Assembly: GCA_029721435.1 (NCBI GenBank)
Contig: CM056574.1
Location: forward strand, 33,064,001-33,128,000
Length of the DNA: 64,000 nucleotides
Direction: 5' to 3'
From: Gymnothorax reevesii
Taxonomy: Eukaryota > Chordata > Actinopteri > Anguilliformes > Muraenidae
The position numbers and the translations under genes were made by a program. This document shows, piece after piece, positions 22,223 to 33,114 of this stretch (positions within the stretch are counted from its first letter, which is position 1; the number at the start of each line of letters is the position of its first letter). Under the pieces are notes generated by a model, which did not search any database, was not told where the DNA came from, and was given only the letters and a program-made list of their open reading frames with translations.

Positions 22223-22969
22223 GTTGAGAAACATTCTTATACTGTTGAACAATTTGTTGATGCTATTATTCACGAAGTGGTGACCCCCTGCCCCTCGACT
22301 GAGCCTCTCGGGGATGCTACTTTAATACCTAATCATGACACTCATCTGCTTCCAATTAACCTGTTCACCTGTGGAATGTTCCAAACAGGTGTTTTTATGA
22401 GCATTCCTCAACTTTCCCAGTCTTTAGTTGCCCCTGTCCCAGCTTTTTTTGGAATGTGATGCAGGCATAAAAATGAGTTAATATTTCCAAAAAACAAAGT
22501 TCCAAAAAGTTAATCAGTTTTTATACAATAATGTATTAAATACAATACATTAAATAACTTGTCTTTGTACTGGACTCAATTTAATACGCTGTAGATCGAA
22601 AAGGATTAGCAAATCATATTGCATTCGATATTCAGCTTTTATTCATGTTATACACAACATCACAACTTCATTGGAATTCGGGTTTGTATATTACACAAGA
22701 TCCCATTATAAAAATATAGAGTTCACAGCAGAATTTGACAGCTGCTCAATTGCACAGAGCTCTTGGTATTGATACACTGCTGTAAAATGCACGTTGCCCA
22801 ATTGCACAGCACCCAAGTGTGATTGCACTCTGTAGAAATTGCACATTAACTTATTGCACAACAACTTATTGCACATAACCTTCTTGCACACCACTTCCAA
22901 CATTATAGTTGGTCACAACTTTGGTTTACACTTAACCACAGCTTCAACTGCTTTTTAAAAATGACAAGG

Positions 22970-23560
22970 CTTGAGCACTACCTCAGCGGAGGTGGGATAC
23001 TATTCCATAGTGCACAACCTTTGAAAGACAGGACATTGAGCGAAGGATGTTCATCTAAAGGAGGGTTCACAATCACCTCTTTCAGTGGCTCTGGTAACAT
23101 GTGAAGTAGGGCCACAAATAGACTGTTTAATGAACTCATGCAGTGCTGGAGGTGCCAAGTCATGCAAGACTTTGTACGTAGAAGAGACAGGCAGATGCTT
23201 TTTTAAAGCAAGATTCAATAGTTGTAAGACTTGAAGCTCATGTAAATGACCAGCTGGTGATACAGTAAGCAATATGTGAAAATATCATGGAGTGTAAAAA
23301 TGTAAGGGCCGTATTATCTGTCATGATAATATATTTCAAACAAAATAACTTGTTTGAAATTACGTAAATTAAAATTGACAGTTTTCATAATACTTTCAGC
23401 ATGGCTCTGAGAGGATAATAATGAGTCCAGTACAACTCCAAGATGCTTAAATTCAGTTATTTTCTGAAGCTCCTCCCCTCTGAGATAGATTTTGGAGGGG
23501 GACAGACAGGTTGTAGGTTTGGAAAGCAATAATGCACACACTTTTTTAGTAGAACCCCAA
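22970..23560 (-). pseudogene. LINE reverse transcriptase C-terminal fragment (CR1/L2/Rex type)
   Basis: On the minus strand, EFKHLGVVLDSLLSSQSH and MKTVNFNLRNFKQ match the end of the RT domain and the region after it in CR1/L2/Rex-like non-LTR elements. They are followed in another frame by LALKKHLPVSSTYKVLHDL, TRATERGDCEP and SFKGCALWNSIPPPLR, the typical C-terminal tail. The copy is 5' truncated at the F element (23561) and frameshifted. The 3' side (22720-22970) carries several dispersed TTGCAC motifs that may be its 3' untranslated region. The clade cannot be fixed from this fragment. Confidence 0.75.
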
Positions 23561-24628
23561 TTCCGAAATATTTGGTACAAAGTGAAATTGTGAATAAAAT
23601 CAAAATGCAATGAATTTCATGTCTCATGAGCCAATATGTTATTTACAATAGAACATAGATAACATTGCAAATGTTGAAACAGACATTTTACATTTTTATC
23701 CACAAAATGAGCTTATTTCAAATTTTCTGGCTGCAGCAGGTCTCAAAAAAGTTGTTACACAGGCAAAAAAGGTCTGAAAAAGCAATTAATATATAAGAGA
23801 ATCAGCTGAAAGAACATTTAGAAAGTAATTAAGATAACTGGCATCAGATATATAACATGATTGGCTATAAAAGGGATGTCTGAGAGAGGCTGAGTCTCTC
23901 AGAAGTAAAGATGGCCAAAGGCTCTCCAACCTGTGAAGGTCTGCGTAAAAAAAATTGTGGAATACTTTAAAACCAATGTTCCTCGACGTCAAATTGCAAA
24001 GGCTTTGAAGGTCTCATCATCAACAATGCATAACATCATTAAAAGACTGGAAAAACATATAGGGACATATAGGGGTATAGGGACAAGGTTGAAGACCTAT
24101 GGATGCCCATCTTCGGACCCTAAGACGCCACTGCATCACGCACCGGCATGATTTTGTCATTGACATTACTAAATGGGCCCAGGACTACTTCAAGAAACCA
24201 CTGTCAGTAAACGCAGTCCACTGTACCATCCACAGATGCCACCTAAAACTCTATCATGCAAAAAAGAAGCCATTGTTGAGCATGATCCAGAAGCGCCGCT
24301 GTGTTCTGTGGGTCAAGGCTCATTGAAAGTCAACTGTAGCAAAGTGGCAAAGTGTCCTGTGGTCAGACGAGTCCAAATTTGAAATTCTTGTTAGAAATAA
24401 TGGTCGTCGTGTCCTCCTAGCTAAAGAGGAGAAAGACCACCCTCCTGTTATCAGCGTTCAGTTCAAAAGCCAGCATCTCTGATGGTATGGGGATGCATTA
24501 GTGTATATGGTGCGGGACACTTGCATGTTTTAAAAAGCACCGTGAATGCTGAAAGGTATATAAAGGTTTTAGAGCAACATATGCTCCCTTCCCGATGACA
24601 TCTATTCCAGGGAAGGCTTTGTGTATTT
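23561..24628 (+). mobile_element. Tc1-like element F, right end lost
   Basis: The left terminus is ACCCCAATTCCGAAATATTT, followed by the transposase remnant. The sequence follows the C-type layout but is a distinct subfamily. It stops abruptly after GGCTTTGTGTATTT (24628), just before the second catalytic Asp region. Different sequence follows. Confidence 0.78.
23911..24628 (+). pseudogene. Tc1-like transposase F, truncated
   Basis: The start is MAKGSPTCEG at 23911. An A run at 23946-23954 shifts the frame. In the next frame come KKIVEYFKTNVPRRQIAKAL and SSSTMHNIIKRL, a clear HTH pair. Further frames give RTLRRHCITHRHDFVIDITK, WAQDYFKKPLSVNAVH and SMIQKRRCVLWVKAH. The first catalytic Asp is in the [12 protein letters not shown] segment near 24365. 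An in-frame TGA occurs before it. The second Asp and the Glu are absent because the element is truncated. Confidence 0.8.
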
Positions 24629-25182
24629 ATATATATTTATAACGAGCTGAGATCTTTGAAGCAACGCCCTTGGAAAGAACATGTTAGGATACTGGTAGAT
24701 CTAGTTTCGTTAAAACACGAACACACTGGGCTAACAATAGCAGGCGCAGATTTACCCTTGAGCAGTTTTTTTTTATTGCAAAATATCAAAGATAATTTTT
24801 TGCTTATCTCAGTAGACTGTAAAGTGTATGCCTGCTGCTCTTTGAGTGAGGTGTCGGTTTAAAATGACAGGGCTCATCGTTGGATTCTGTGAACTTTCCT
24901 CTTTTATTTGAGGTATCGTTTTTATGCATAACACTAATTCAGAAGAAATTCTGGCGATTCAGCACTGATATGATTTCATCCGATGTTTTGCTGCATGCTT
25001 ATTTACTTGCTTGGTGCTTGAATTGTGTTTGGTTGAGGTAAAATGGTTTACATGAGCTTTTGGCCAAGTTTCTTCACAAAATGTGGATATGCCGCATGAC
25101 AATGTTGCGATGTGGAAATATGCTGTATTTATAATGCGTAACAACCGGCCCCTGGTATCGGGGCGTAGGTCTTAACGGGTTA
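24629..25182. other. Unclassified insert between Tc1 fragments F and C3
   Basis: This sequence replaces the right end of F and the left terminal repeat of C3. It ends CTTAACGGGTTAA. That could be a TTAA-type boundary, but no matching left end is visible. Confidence 0.4.
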
Positions 25183-26036
25183 ATGTATTGTATTTAATAC
25201 ATTATTGTATAAAAACTGATGAACTTTATTGTTTTTTAGAAATATTAACTCATTTTTATGCCTGCATCACATTCCAAAAAAAGCTGGGACAGGGGCAACT
25301 AAATACTGGGAAAGTAGAGGAATGCTCAAAAAAAGCCTGTTTGGAACATTCCACAGGTGGTAAATTAGAAGCAGGTGAGTGTCATGATTAGGTATAAAAG
25401 GAGCATCCCTGAGAGGCTCAGTCGAGGGGCGAGGGTCACCACTTTGTGAATAACTGCATGAACAAATTGATCAAGCGTATAAAAATGTTTCTCAACCTGC
25501 AATTGCAAGGAATTTAGGGATTTCATCATCGACAGCCCATAATATCATCAAAAGATTCAGAGAATCCGGAGAAATCTCTGCACGTAAGCGGCAAAGTCGA
25601 AAACCAACATTGAATGCCCGTGATCGTCGGTCCCTCAGGCGGCACTGCACTGAGAAATGATAACATTCTGTAAAGGATATTACTATGTTGTACTCATCTG
25701 AGATGGACTGACGCAAAGTGGAAAAGTGTGCTGGGGTCTGGTGAGTCCACATTTCAAATTGTTTTTGGAAATCATGGACGTTGTGTCTTCCAGGCTAAAG
25801 AGGAAAAGGACCACCAAAATTGTTATCAGCACAAGGTTAAAAAGCCAGCGTCTGTGATGTTATTGAGATGTGTTAGTGCCTACCCTGCAAAAATTGTGCT
25901 ATAGGGATCCAATAGCTCAGTTCAATAGAATTCTATTGAACTTAAGCACCTCGAGTCCAGTAGAAAACAAATTCTATAGGAAATTTCTATAGGAAACAGT
26001 TCCATAGAAAATTTCTATTGAACAGTTCTTGTAGAA

Positions 26037-26238
26037 CAGGGGTGTCAAACTGACCCGTAAACGGACCAAGGGGATGCAGGTCTTCAATCCTACCTAGCAG
26101 AAGCTCACCTGAAAGCACTGAATTAATCAACTGATCTAGGCCTGCACAACTGATTAGTTGTGTCAGGTGCACTTCTGCATTGTTGGAGTGAAAACCTGCA
26201 GCCTCTTGGCCCGTTTACGGGTCAGTTTGACACCCCTG
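26037..26238. mobile_element. hAT MITE, palindromic, in element E copy 2
   Basis: It begins CAGGGGTGTCAAACTGACCC and ends with the inverted GGGTCAGTTTGACACCCCTG. The 8-bp TTGTAGAA is duplicated exactly on both sides. The orthologous position in E copy 1 (near 19283) lacks it, which proves the insertion. Confidence 0.95.
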
Positions 26239-26254
26239 TTGTAGAACTTCTCTT

Positions 26255-26460
26255 TTTGGCATCTTCAATCCCACCCGAATCTGGAAGGCAACAAACAAAG
26301 TAACCATGTTATATTACCCTTCCCAGCAAACCTTTCCCAATTTGCATCCCTGTAGCGCAATGGCCAATTGTGCATTACTCCGTCTGGGGTTCAAACCCGC
26401 AGCCTTCTGCTCCGTAACATGGTGTTTAAACCGAGTGAGCTATACGACAACTAGGAAACT
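26255..26460 (-). repeat. tRNA-derived SINE inside element E copy 2
   Basis: On the minus strand TATAGCTCACTCGG and GGGTTTGAACCCC give A- and B-box-like motifs. The body matches the SINE in copies 1 and 3 of E, and the free copy at 28425-28890. Confidence 0.72.
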
Positions 26461-28424
26461 TTTATTGTACTCGATCCTGTTCAATTTGAATAGCTTTGCT
26501 GAACCCAACAGATGGCCTGTTGTTGTCACATATCTAAGGGTCTTAAGGAATTCAAAAGAAACTGAGTGGCTTTGCTGAAAAGGAATGCTATGTTAGTAAT
26601 CTTGTTAGGTGACCATGATACATGTATAAAGATGGTGGGAATAACTCTTAGCAGACCTCAAATTGTATTCCAATTAATTCTAAATCAGCATATAATCTGC
26701 AATCACATGCATGTAGATGGAAAGGAATAATTTGATAGATTTTTTTTAAATTTAGGAAAAAGTTCAAAAGCTCAAACTTTCAACATAATTCTGTCTTCGT
26801 AAGCAAAAGAGGAACAAAAGTTTTTCATTTTAGCATAATAAAGTTGTAATGCCTTACATTTATATTTTTGAATTACTGCCAAGGAAATGGAAAGACGTTT
26901 TCACATAGCGTAACTGAAATACAGCTATGTTGAAATACTACAATCATGGTCAGATCAGAGAGTCAATGAGTTGGTATGTACCTGGTACCCCATGTGCTTA
27001 AACACACCTTAAAGTTAAAAGGGAGAAGATTTCCTTGCTACTTCAGTATCGTGGATATCACTGCATATTGCACATTTTCATACCATTCGTCCGGTAGAAC
27101 CCGGGTACACATAAGGTAAATTGACCCTTCGACGGAGCATTTCAAGGAGTCATAAGATTTATTTTTATTTTTATTTAACCCTAATTTAAGATGTCTTTCC
27201 CATTAAGCTTTTGTTCTTTTAGAAGGTCCTAAAGACAATGAAAGTCCTATAGAACAGGTTTTTCCAACTAGGGTGTTCTATAGGAAGGTCTTATAGAACA
27301 GCAATGATCTTATAGGACTTTCTTTTCCATAGATGTGCTCTACAGGTTTTTAGCAAATTCCTATAGAACGCACGAAAAATCCTATTGAACAGGCTGTTCT
27401 ACTTAAATGTTCTATAGAGTTCCATTGATGTTCGATAGAGTTCTATAGAATTCCATAAAAGTCCTATAAAACATTTTTTGCAGGGTATGGCTAAAAGATA
27501 CATCTGTGAAGGCACGGTTAATGCTGAAAGGTACAGGATTTGCAGCATTCTGCTGCTATCCAAGTGACATCTTTTTCAGTGATGTCCCTGCTTATTTCAG
27601 CAAGACAATGCCAAGCCACATTCTGCACATGTTACAACAGCTTGGTTTCATACTAAAATAGTGCAGGTAATAGACCGGTCTGCCTGCAGTCCAGACCTGT
27701 CTCTCATTGAAAATGTGTGATGTATTACGGAGTGCAAAATACGACAACGGAGACCCCGCACTGTTGAGCAACTGAAGTAATACATCAAGCAAAAATGGGA
27801 AAGAATTCCTCCAACAAAGCTTTTACACTTAGTGTCCTCAGTTCCCAAATGCTTATTGCATGTTGTGAGAAGGAAAGGTGATGTAACACAGTGGTAAACA
27901 TACCACTATCCCAACTTTTTTGGGATACAAATTCAAAATGAATTATTATTTCCAAAAAAATAAAGTACATCAGTTTTAACATTAAATATCTTTGTAGTGT
28001 ACTAAATTGAATACTAGTCAAAAAGGATTTGCAAATCTATGTATTCTGTTTTTATTAATGTTTTACACACCGTCCCAACTCCATTGGAATTGGGGTTTGT
28101 ACATAAACTACCCACTTTATATCTTGGGACCTCATGCAATATACATAATCTGTGCATTTTATATCTTGGGACTTGTGTAATATACATAATCAATGATGGT
28201 CGCTATGCCCCTGCTCTCCAGTGTTGGTATTTTATTTTTTCCTCTTGTTTTTTTTTAGTGGTCTGTTTTGTTTTTATATTTTTCTTTGTTTAAATGTATA
28301 TTTTTATTATATTTTATCTGCTATGTAACATCAACCTGCCCAGCAACTACAGATGGAAACTAGCCTTTGGCTATAATCTGGCATATTTACATGTGAATGT
28401 TCATTAATGAGCACCATCCCTTTT

Positions 28425-28890
28425 TCCTTTTTTTTTTTGTTTTTAAAAATTTGGCATCTCCAATCCCACCCAAATCTGGAATGCCCAATTGGTGAACTAT
28501 GTACAAGTCTTGTTCGTATGCGAACCCTTGCTGCCAACACAGGATAGTGAGGACAGTTCACGGCTCTCCTCCGAAGCACGTGCCTGTCAACCACTGATTC
28601 TTATACACTCATTGGTTGAATCTTCACAAGTTCAGAACGAGGGCGGAGGATATCCGGACGTGAACAAACCCAGAGTCTTCCTGACGAGCGCCCGTCTGGC
28701 CAACAGGAGGCGCTGGGGCAACAAACAAAGCTGATTTTGCATCCCAAATCCGGCAGTCCCTTCCCAATTTGAAACCCTGTAGCGCGATGGCCAATTGAAA
28801 AAGCTGCCGGTGGATACGACCGGGGCTCGAACCCGTGACATAGTCGACGTAGACAATAGTCACCTCGGCACTGCAGCGCATAAATAATAA
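28425..28890 (-). repeat. tRNA-derived SINE, longer independent copy
   Basis: The minus strand has a good B box, GGTTCGAGCCC (about 28822-28833), in a tRNA-like head. A body with AATTGGCCATCGCGCTACAG follows. A middle part is absent from the E-internal copies (about 28500-28700). The tail GGTGGGATTGGAGATGCC leads into an A-rich end (T run at 28429-28440 on the plus strand). Confidence 0.75.
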
Positions 28891-31243
28891 AATGAAATGA
28901 AATAAACCTGCCTGTAATAACTGGCAATGGTAATGTGACTGTTATTTCCAAGTTGTAAATTTGCAACCAATAGTTAAAATTTTTGAGAACTGACAGCAAT
29001 TTCAAAACCGTGACGAATGTCTTCATGTAAATTAATGTACCCCCACCCTTGCACCTACAATGAGCACAAAAACATTATTTGCATCGGAGGGAGATAACAT
29101 CGTCAGCAACGGCCTTTTAAAGTCAAGTCTCAGACACTACAATGTCATCCGAGTTGGTTGCATTTGCACAGATTTTTACAAAGTCTAGCTTTGGCATTCG
29201 ATTTAGAAAATCCAAACAAATTAATCAGATACCTGAGCTATTCAAAAAATCCTAGGGAGTGGGCAAACGACTCATTTCCAGACCCAAATTTGGATGAATT
29301 AAAGCAATAACACAATGGAGATATAGGGATTGCAATAGATATTGTGGATTTTGTTAGAAAATGAACAATGTAATGAATTTTTACTTTGGTACATTTCTAG
29401 ACCATATTTATGAATGATTCTTGAGGCCTGTAGTGCATAAGCATCATATACCTGTCATGCTCAATGTGTACTGACAGGACAGTCTGTCAAAGGTGCAGCA
29501 GATCATCACTAATCACGAGAGAAACGTACCGAATGGTTTGTGTAACAAGTGATAATAAACTATCATTAATCAAAAATAATAAAATATAGGTCGTGCATAT
29601 TAACACCTCGAGCATTTTCCCTGGGTCTAAAAATATTTTATTAAAATGTGCCAATTTTGTTTTTCATTGAAAATTATGTTGAAATGTAAAGAGAAGTTAA
29701 TTTACCGAAGAAACTGATTGCAATCTGCCAAATATGTTTTAATTTCTGTCAATAAATACATAAGCATTCATCAGTTATGCATGCATATAGTGCAGTCATA
29801 TTATTTGACATTCTGAAGGTAGTAATGAAGGTACAAAAAAAGATTACAACCCGTCGTAAATTATTCATTACAATTATTCATTGTAATGCAGTAATTTTAC
29901 CCCATGAAGCACTCACAGTTGATATCAATGATGTTTTTCTGTACTATGTCATGGGAAATGCATATATGACCGCAAATTCACATAATATAAACTTAATTAA
30001 TTTTGGACCACTCCTAAAGTGGAGGAGATTATTCGGTGGAACGACGGATAGGAGATTGGGGCGAATGTGATGTTATATGGACTTGGTCTGTGATTGTGCG
30101 AATGTTGGGCATCTTCAGGGGGCGAGACTCACGGTGGGACTCGAGTCCGTGTGGCTCCTAACCTCCCCAGGTCCCAGGTGGTGACTGTTTCTTGCTTCCT
30201 TCATGGAGAGGGGAAGGGTGGGAGGGACGAAGAAACGAGACGAGTGGGGATTGTGGGAATGTAGGTGGTATATATAGATGTCAAGATGAATAGGACGGCA
30301 CATTTGGAGTGGTCCTTTTCATTAACCTACGTTACCTGGAATTCTCTGTGAAAAACAAGTATGCTTCAAATGTCCTCCATTGTTCTGTGTTTCTGTACAG
30401 ACTGAAATGTTGACAGTTTAGAGGAATAAACTGTGCTTACTGGTTCCATATGGAGTTACATTAGGATCAAAAGTTTTGTACTTAAAAAAATTTAATTTGA
30501 AGCTGAAAATTCATGCGTTGATCTTGAATTTTGAAAAATATAACAATGTATTCAAAATAAAAATAAGTGTCTGAAATGTTTTTTCAGGTTAAATATAATT
30601 TTGATTCACTTTGGTAATTCTTTTGAATAAATTATTAATTTCACTTTTCACTTCCATATATATTTTGACTTTGGAGGTCTTATTTTTTCAGTTGGATGTT
30701 TTATCTTTTCAGATTCAGATCTTATTTTATACAGTTTCAAGTCTTATTTTTTCAGTTTCAAATTTTTTTTCACTTTCAAATCTTTTTTTTTCAGTTTCAA
30801 ATCTGTTTTTTGGTTTTCAGACTTTTGACCCTGATGCAGCGTGGGGGGTGTGGTATCAAGTGAGCTGGGCATGGAATCATGAGTGACAGCTGTACAAAAA
30901 GGCTTGGAACCTTCCTCAGTGACAGTGCCTTCAGGGAACGTAGGAACTAAAAACGAATCAAACTCAACACTTATATGCACCATATTCATGTGATTGGCAG
31001 TGTAAGAATTGATGCCAGTGACAAACTTCCATTTAAAAATCTGTTTTAGACCGTACTGAGCACCAATTGCGGTATGAGAGCGATAGAGTATGCCAGGTTT
31101 TGCAGTTCAACAGCCGCATTTTCAGTGCTGATATGTCCGATTGCCACATAGCACTGTGAACGCAGCGTAGTGTCTGCTTGGCGTGCAAGGATGTCATCCG
31201 GCCAGTCGAGTCAACCTGCTGGAGCCCATACATCCAACACACA
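28891..31243. other. Mostly unclassified intergenic sequence
   Basis: No gene is visible. A small candidate inverted terminus pair, GGACCACTCC at 30005 and GGAGTGGTCC at 30306, could bound a roughly 310-bp MITE. A degenerate T-rich tandem stretch with TTTCAGTTTCAAATC-like units lies at about 30665-30825. Confidence 0.5.
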
Positions 31244-31245
31244 AG

Positions 31246-31799
31246 TGAGACATGTTAACTAAGTTTTGTGAAATCATAACAAACATGGAAATATAAGAAA
31301 ACTAGAGTGGAAGACGTGTGGGCTGGACCAAAGCGAAAACGGCAGAATAGCTTTGCCATCTTGTGTATGTATAAAGGTCCAATGAGGCTCATGTAAACAG
31401 TGGGCTAAACATGGGTGTCGACATCTTAGAGACTTTTTTCTGTGTTCTTTTTATCCTATCATACTTAAAATGGACACGAATAAGGAATTGTGATCAAACA
31501 ACAAAATTTATTTTAAAAATGTTTTTTTTTTTTTAAATCCAGTGCATTCGATGTTTATATAATTGGAAGACATTACAGAGAAATCGGAACTTCAGCTGTT
31601 GGGCCATATGAGCGAGTTTTCATTTTTTTCCAGCACCGTTTAGGCCAGTTATACTGCATTTTCCATTGAACGTCTGCCCCGATATACATGAAGAAGATGG
31701 CGGCGGCGTGCTGCCACAAAAACGACAGGATTGTCCACTCTAATTTTCTTATATCTCCCTGTTTGTTATGATTTCCCAAAACTTAGTTAACATGTCTCA
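31246..31799. mobile_element. MITE-like element with 75-bp inverted arms
   Basis: The arms 31246-31322 and 31724-31799 are inverted copies. They share TGAGACATGTTAACTAAGTT, AAATCATAACAAACA and AGAGTGGA. No coding sequence lies between. A target duplication is not obvious. Confidence 0.75.
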
Positions 31800-33112
31800 A
31801 CTGGCCCAGGAATCCGATAGGGAGCAAGCAATATTGTCACGGACGAGAGCAACAAAGAAAGCTCTCGATACCTCCAAACCATGACACTTTGAATGTAATC
31901 TGTCGTGCAAAAATTTGTTTCCCGTCCAGTGTGTAAGTGGCTTAAAATTTCAGGTTTAGATACGAGGTGATGCGATGATCACTGGGGAGCAATTTTTGAC
32001 TTGTCTAAAAATTTTCGACAATCAACACGATATCTGTCCTCAAGATCTGATAAGACATGATAGGATCACCACGATTACTCCACAATTAAGACCACGATTT
32101 CAGTCGTGCCACAAATCGTGATAGTGGGAACCTAGCAGAAGTGAAACTTTTGAGCGAAACACTCGAAAAAAATGAAAAGAGAGTAGAATAAATCCAACAC
32201 ATCTGTGCGATTTCAGCCTCCATGCTGCAGTGCTGCCCCAGGCAAAATCTCAGCTGCTGACACGACCTGCAAACATTCAAGGAGAACCATCTAATAACTT
32301 AATCATCTCAATATATGAATTCCTTTGATTCTCTAAGATTATGCAAATTATTTACGATCATCCAATAGACGACAGTTCAGTTCCATCAACTGATTTTCCT
32401 CAGAGACTGATAGTGAAGAGCTAGAGGCACATAAGAGAAATTATACCGCAGAAAAAGTGGAAAAGCCATGGTGAAGCCACTTTGTGGGTTTGCGGAAAGA
32501 GCGTGCTGGCAGCTGCTCTCTGCTGAAAAAGGAAACTGTGCCACAGCCAACCCAAGACTCTCACGCATTTCACATTACATTGCGTTCCCATTATAGTGTA
32601 CATTGTACAAATATATGGATAACATAGTCATCATTCCCTTTTTGAAACAATTGCAGGAAATTTGATTAAAAAAAAAAAAACAAGGGACTCCAACGCAAAA
32701 AGCATAATAAGGACAGTATTAATCTTTAAATGCACTTTTCTTTAATTGAGAGCTTTTGGAGGCTGAGTGATTATTTAACCTTCTTAAGCTATATTATGTC
32801 ACAAAAAAGCCATGCATGGCATACAATCAAGAAAAAACGTCTCAGATTACAAATGTCTTTGGAATGAAAAGGCATTTATGAGAAAGAGGCTTGAGAGATA
32901 CTGAACTGACATGATCTGCTGGTGACTGTGACTGAAAAAATTGAAGATTTTACAAAATTACTTTCTTTGCAAACTACCTGAAATTTCTGTGAAATTATAA
33001 AAGCAAAATGCCAGAAAAAATTACAAGACAGGAACATATATTGCAAAAAAAGAAAGAAAAGAAAAAAAAACATCGCAATGACTAGTTACTGATCAAAAAC
33101 ATTAAAATAATG
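31800..33112. other. Unclassified intergenic sequence
   Basis: No gene or recognised repeat. There are A-rich runs at 32669-32681 and 33048-33070. Confidence 0.5.
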
Positions 33113-33114
33113 TA

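Larger units (their letters stand above)
19440..22300 (-). pseudogene. Tc1-like transposase C5, interrupted remnant
   Basis: The start region lies near 22290 on the minus strand. The HTH segment spans the hAT insertion. After it come the linker 'SGDISACKRQSRKPTLNA'-like region (about 19830-19880), the middle domain, and the segment with catalytic Asp 1 (SDE-like, about 19545). The frame is shifted several times. The part after 19440, including the second Asp and the Glu, is missing because element E and its far flank follow. Confidence 0.72.
19421..22686 (-). mobile_element. Tc1-like element C5, truncated and split by a hAT element
   Basis: Read on the minus strand it starts at the terminal CAAACCCGAATTCCAATGAA (TA at 22687-22688) and runs through the transposase. 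It stops at TA 19419-19420, where element E begins. A 2.3-kb hAT element (19938-22222) lies inside. It belongs to the same subfamily as C3 (25183-28099): the subterminal AATGTATTGTATTTAATACA is shared. Confidence 0.85.
25883..27485 (+). mobile_element. Element E, copy 2
   Basis: The ends CCCTGCAAAAATTG and ATTTTTTGCAGGG are inverted, with TA on both sides (25881-25882 and 27486-27487). That gives a precise TA duplication in the C3 transposase. Many TTCTATAG, TCCTATAG and CTATAGAA motifs cluster in both terminal 300 bases. Inside are an antisense SINE (26255-26460) and a later hAT MITE (26037-26238). It has no coding capacity that I can see. Confidence 0.85.
25424..27897 (+). pseudogene. Tc1-like transposase C3, interrupted by element E
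   Basis: The start codon region has decayed (GAGGGGCGAGGGTCACC in place of an ATG context). Recognisable pieces are the HTH segment around 25495-25560 and the GEISARKRQSRKPTLNA-like linker. A deletion follows that removes most of the middle, joining TCTGTAAAGGATATTAC to the 'RWTDAKWKSV' region. Then comes the first catalytic Asp region, here GSGESTFQ-like with Asp replaced by Gly. Element E splits the gene after 'LRCVSA'. On the other side are a QQDNAKPHSA-like region (27600-27630, frameshifted), an IENV-like Glu segment (27705-27720) and the final GDVTQW with TAA 27895-27897. Confidence 0.78.
25183..28099 (+). mobile_element. Tc1-like element C3 carrying element E at an internal site
   Basis: The left terminus is missing and the right terminus TGGAATTGGGGTTTG is present, followed by TA. 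Coding remnants lie at 25424-25880 and 27488-27897, on either side of the 1.6-kb element E copy 2. The site of E is identical to that in C5. Confidence 0.85.

Noticed and set aside
22220..22459. Open frame resembling a small protein
   Set aside because: It lies antisense to the leader and start region of Tc1-like copy C5.
29777..30070. 97-codon frame in unclassified sequence
   Set aside because: No motif, no codon bias that I can see and no homologue recalled. Length is within chance in this window.
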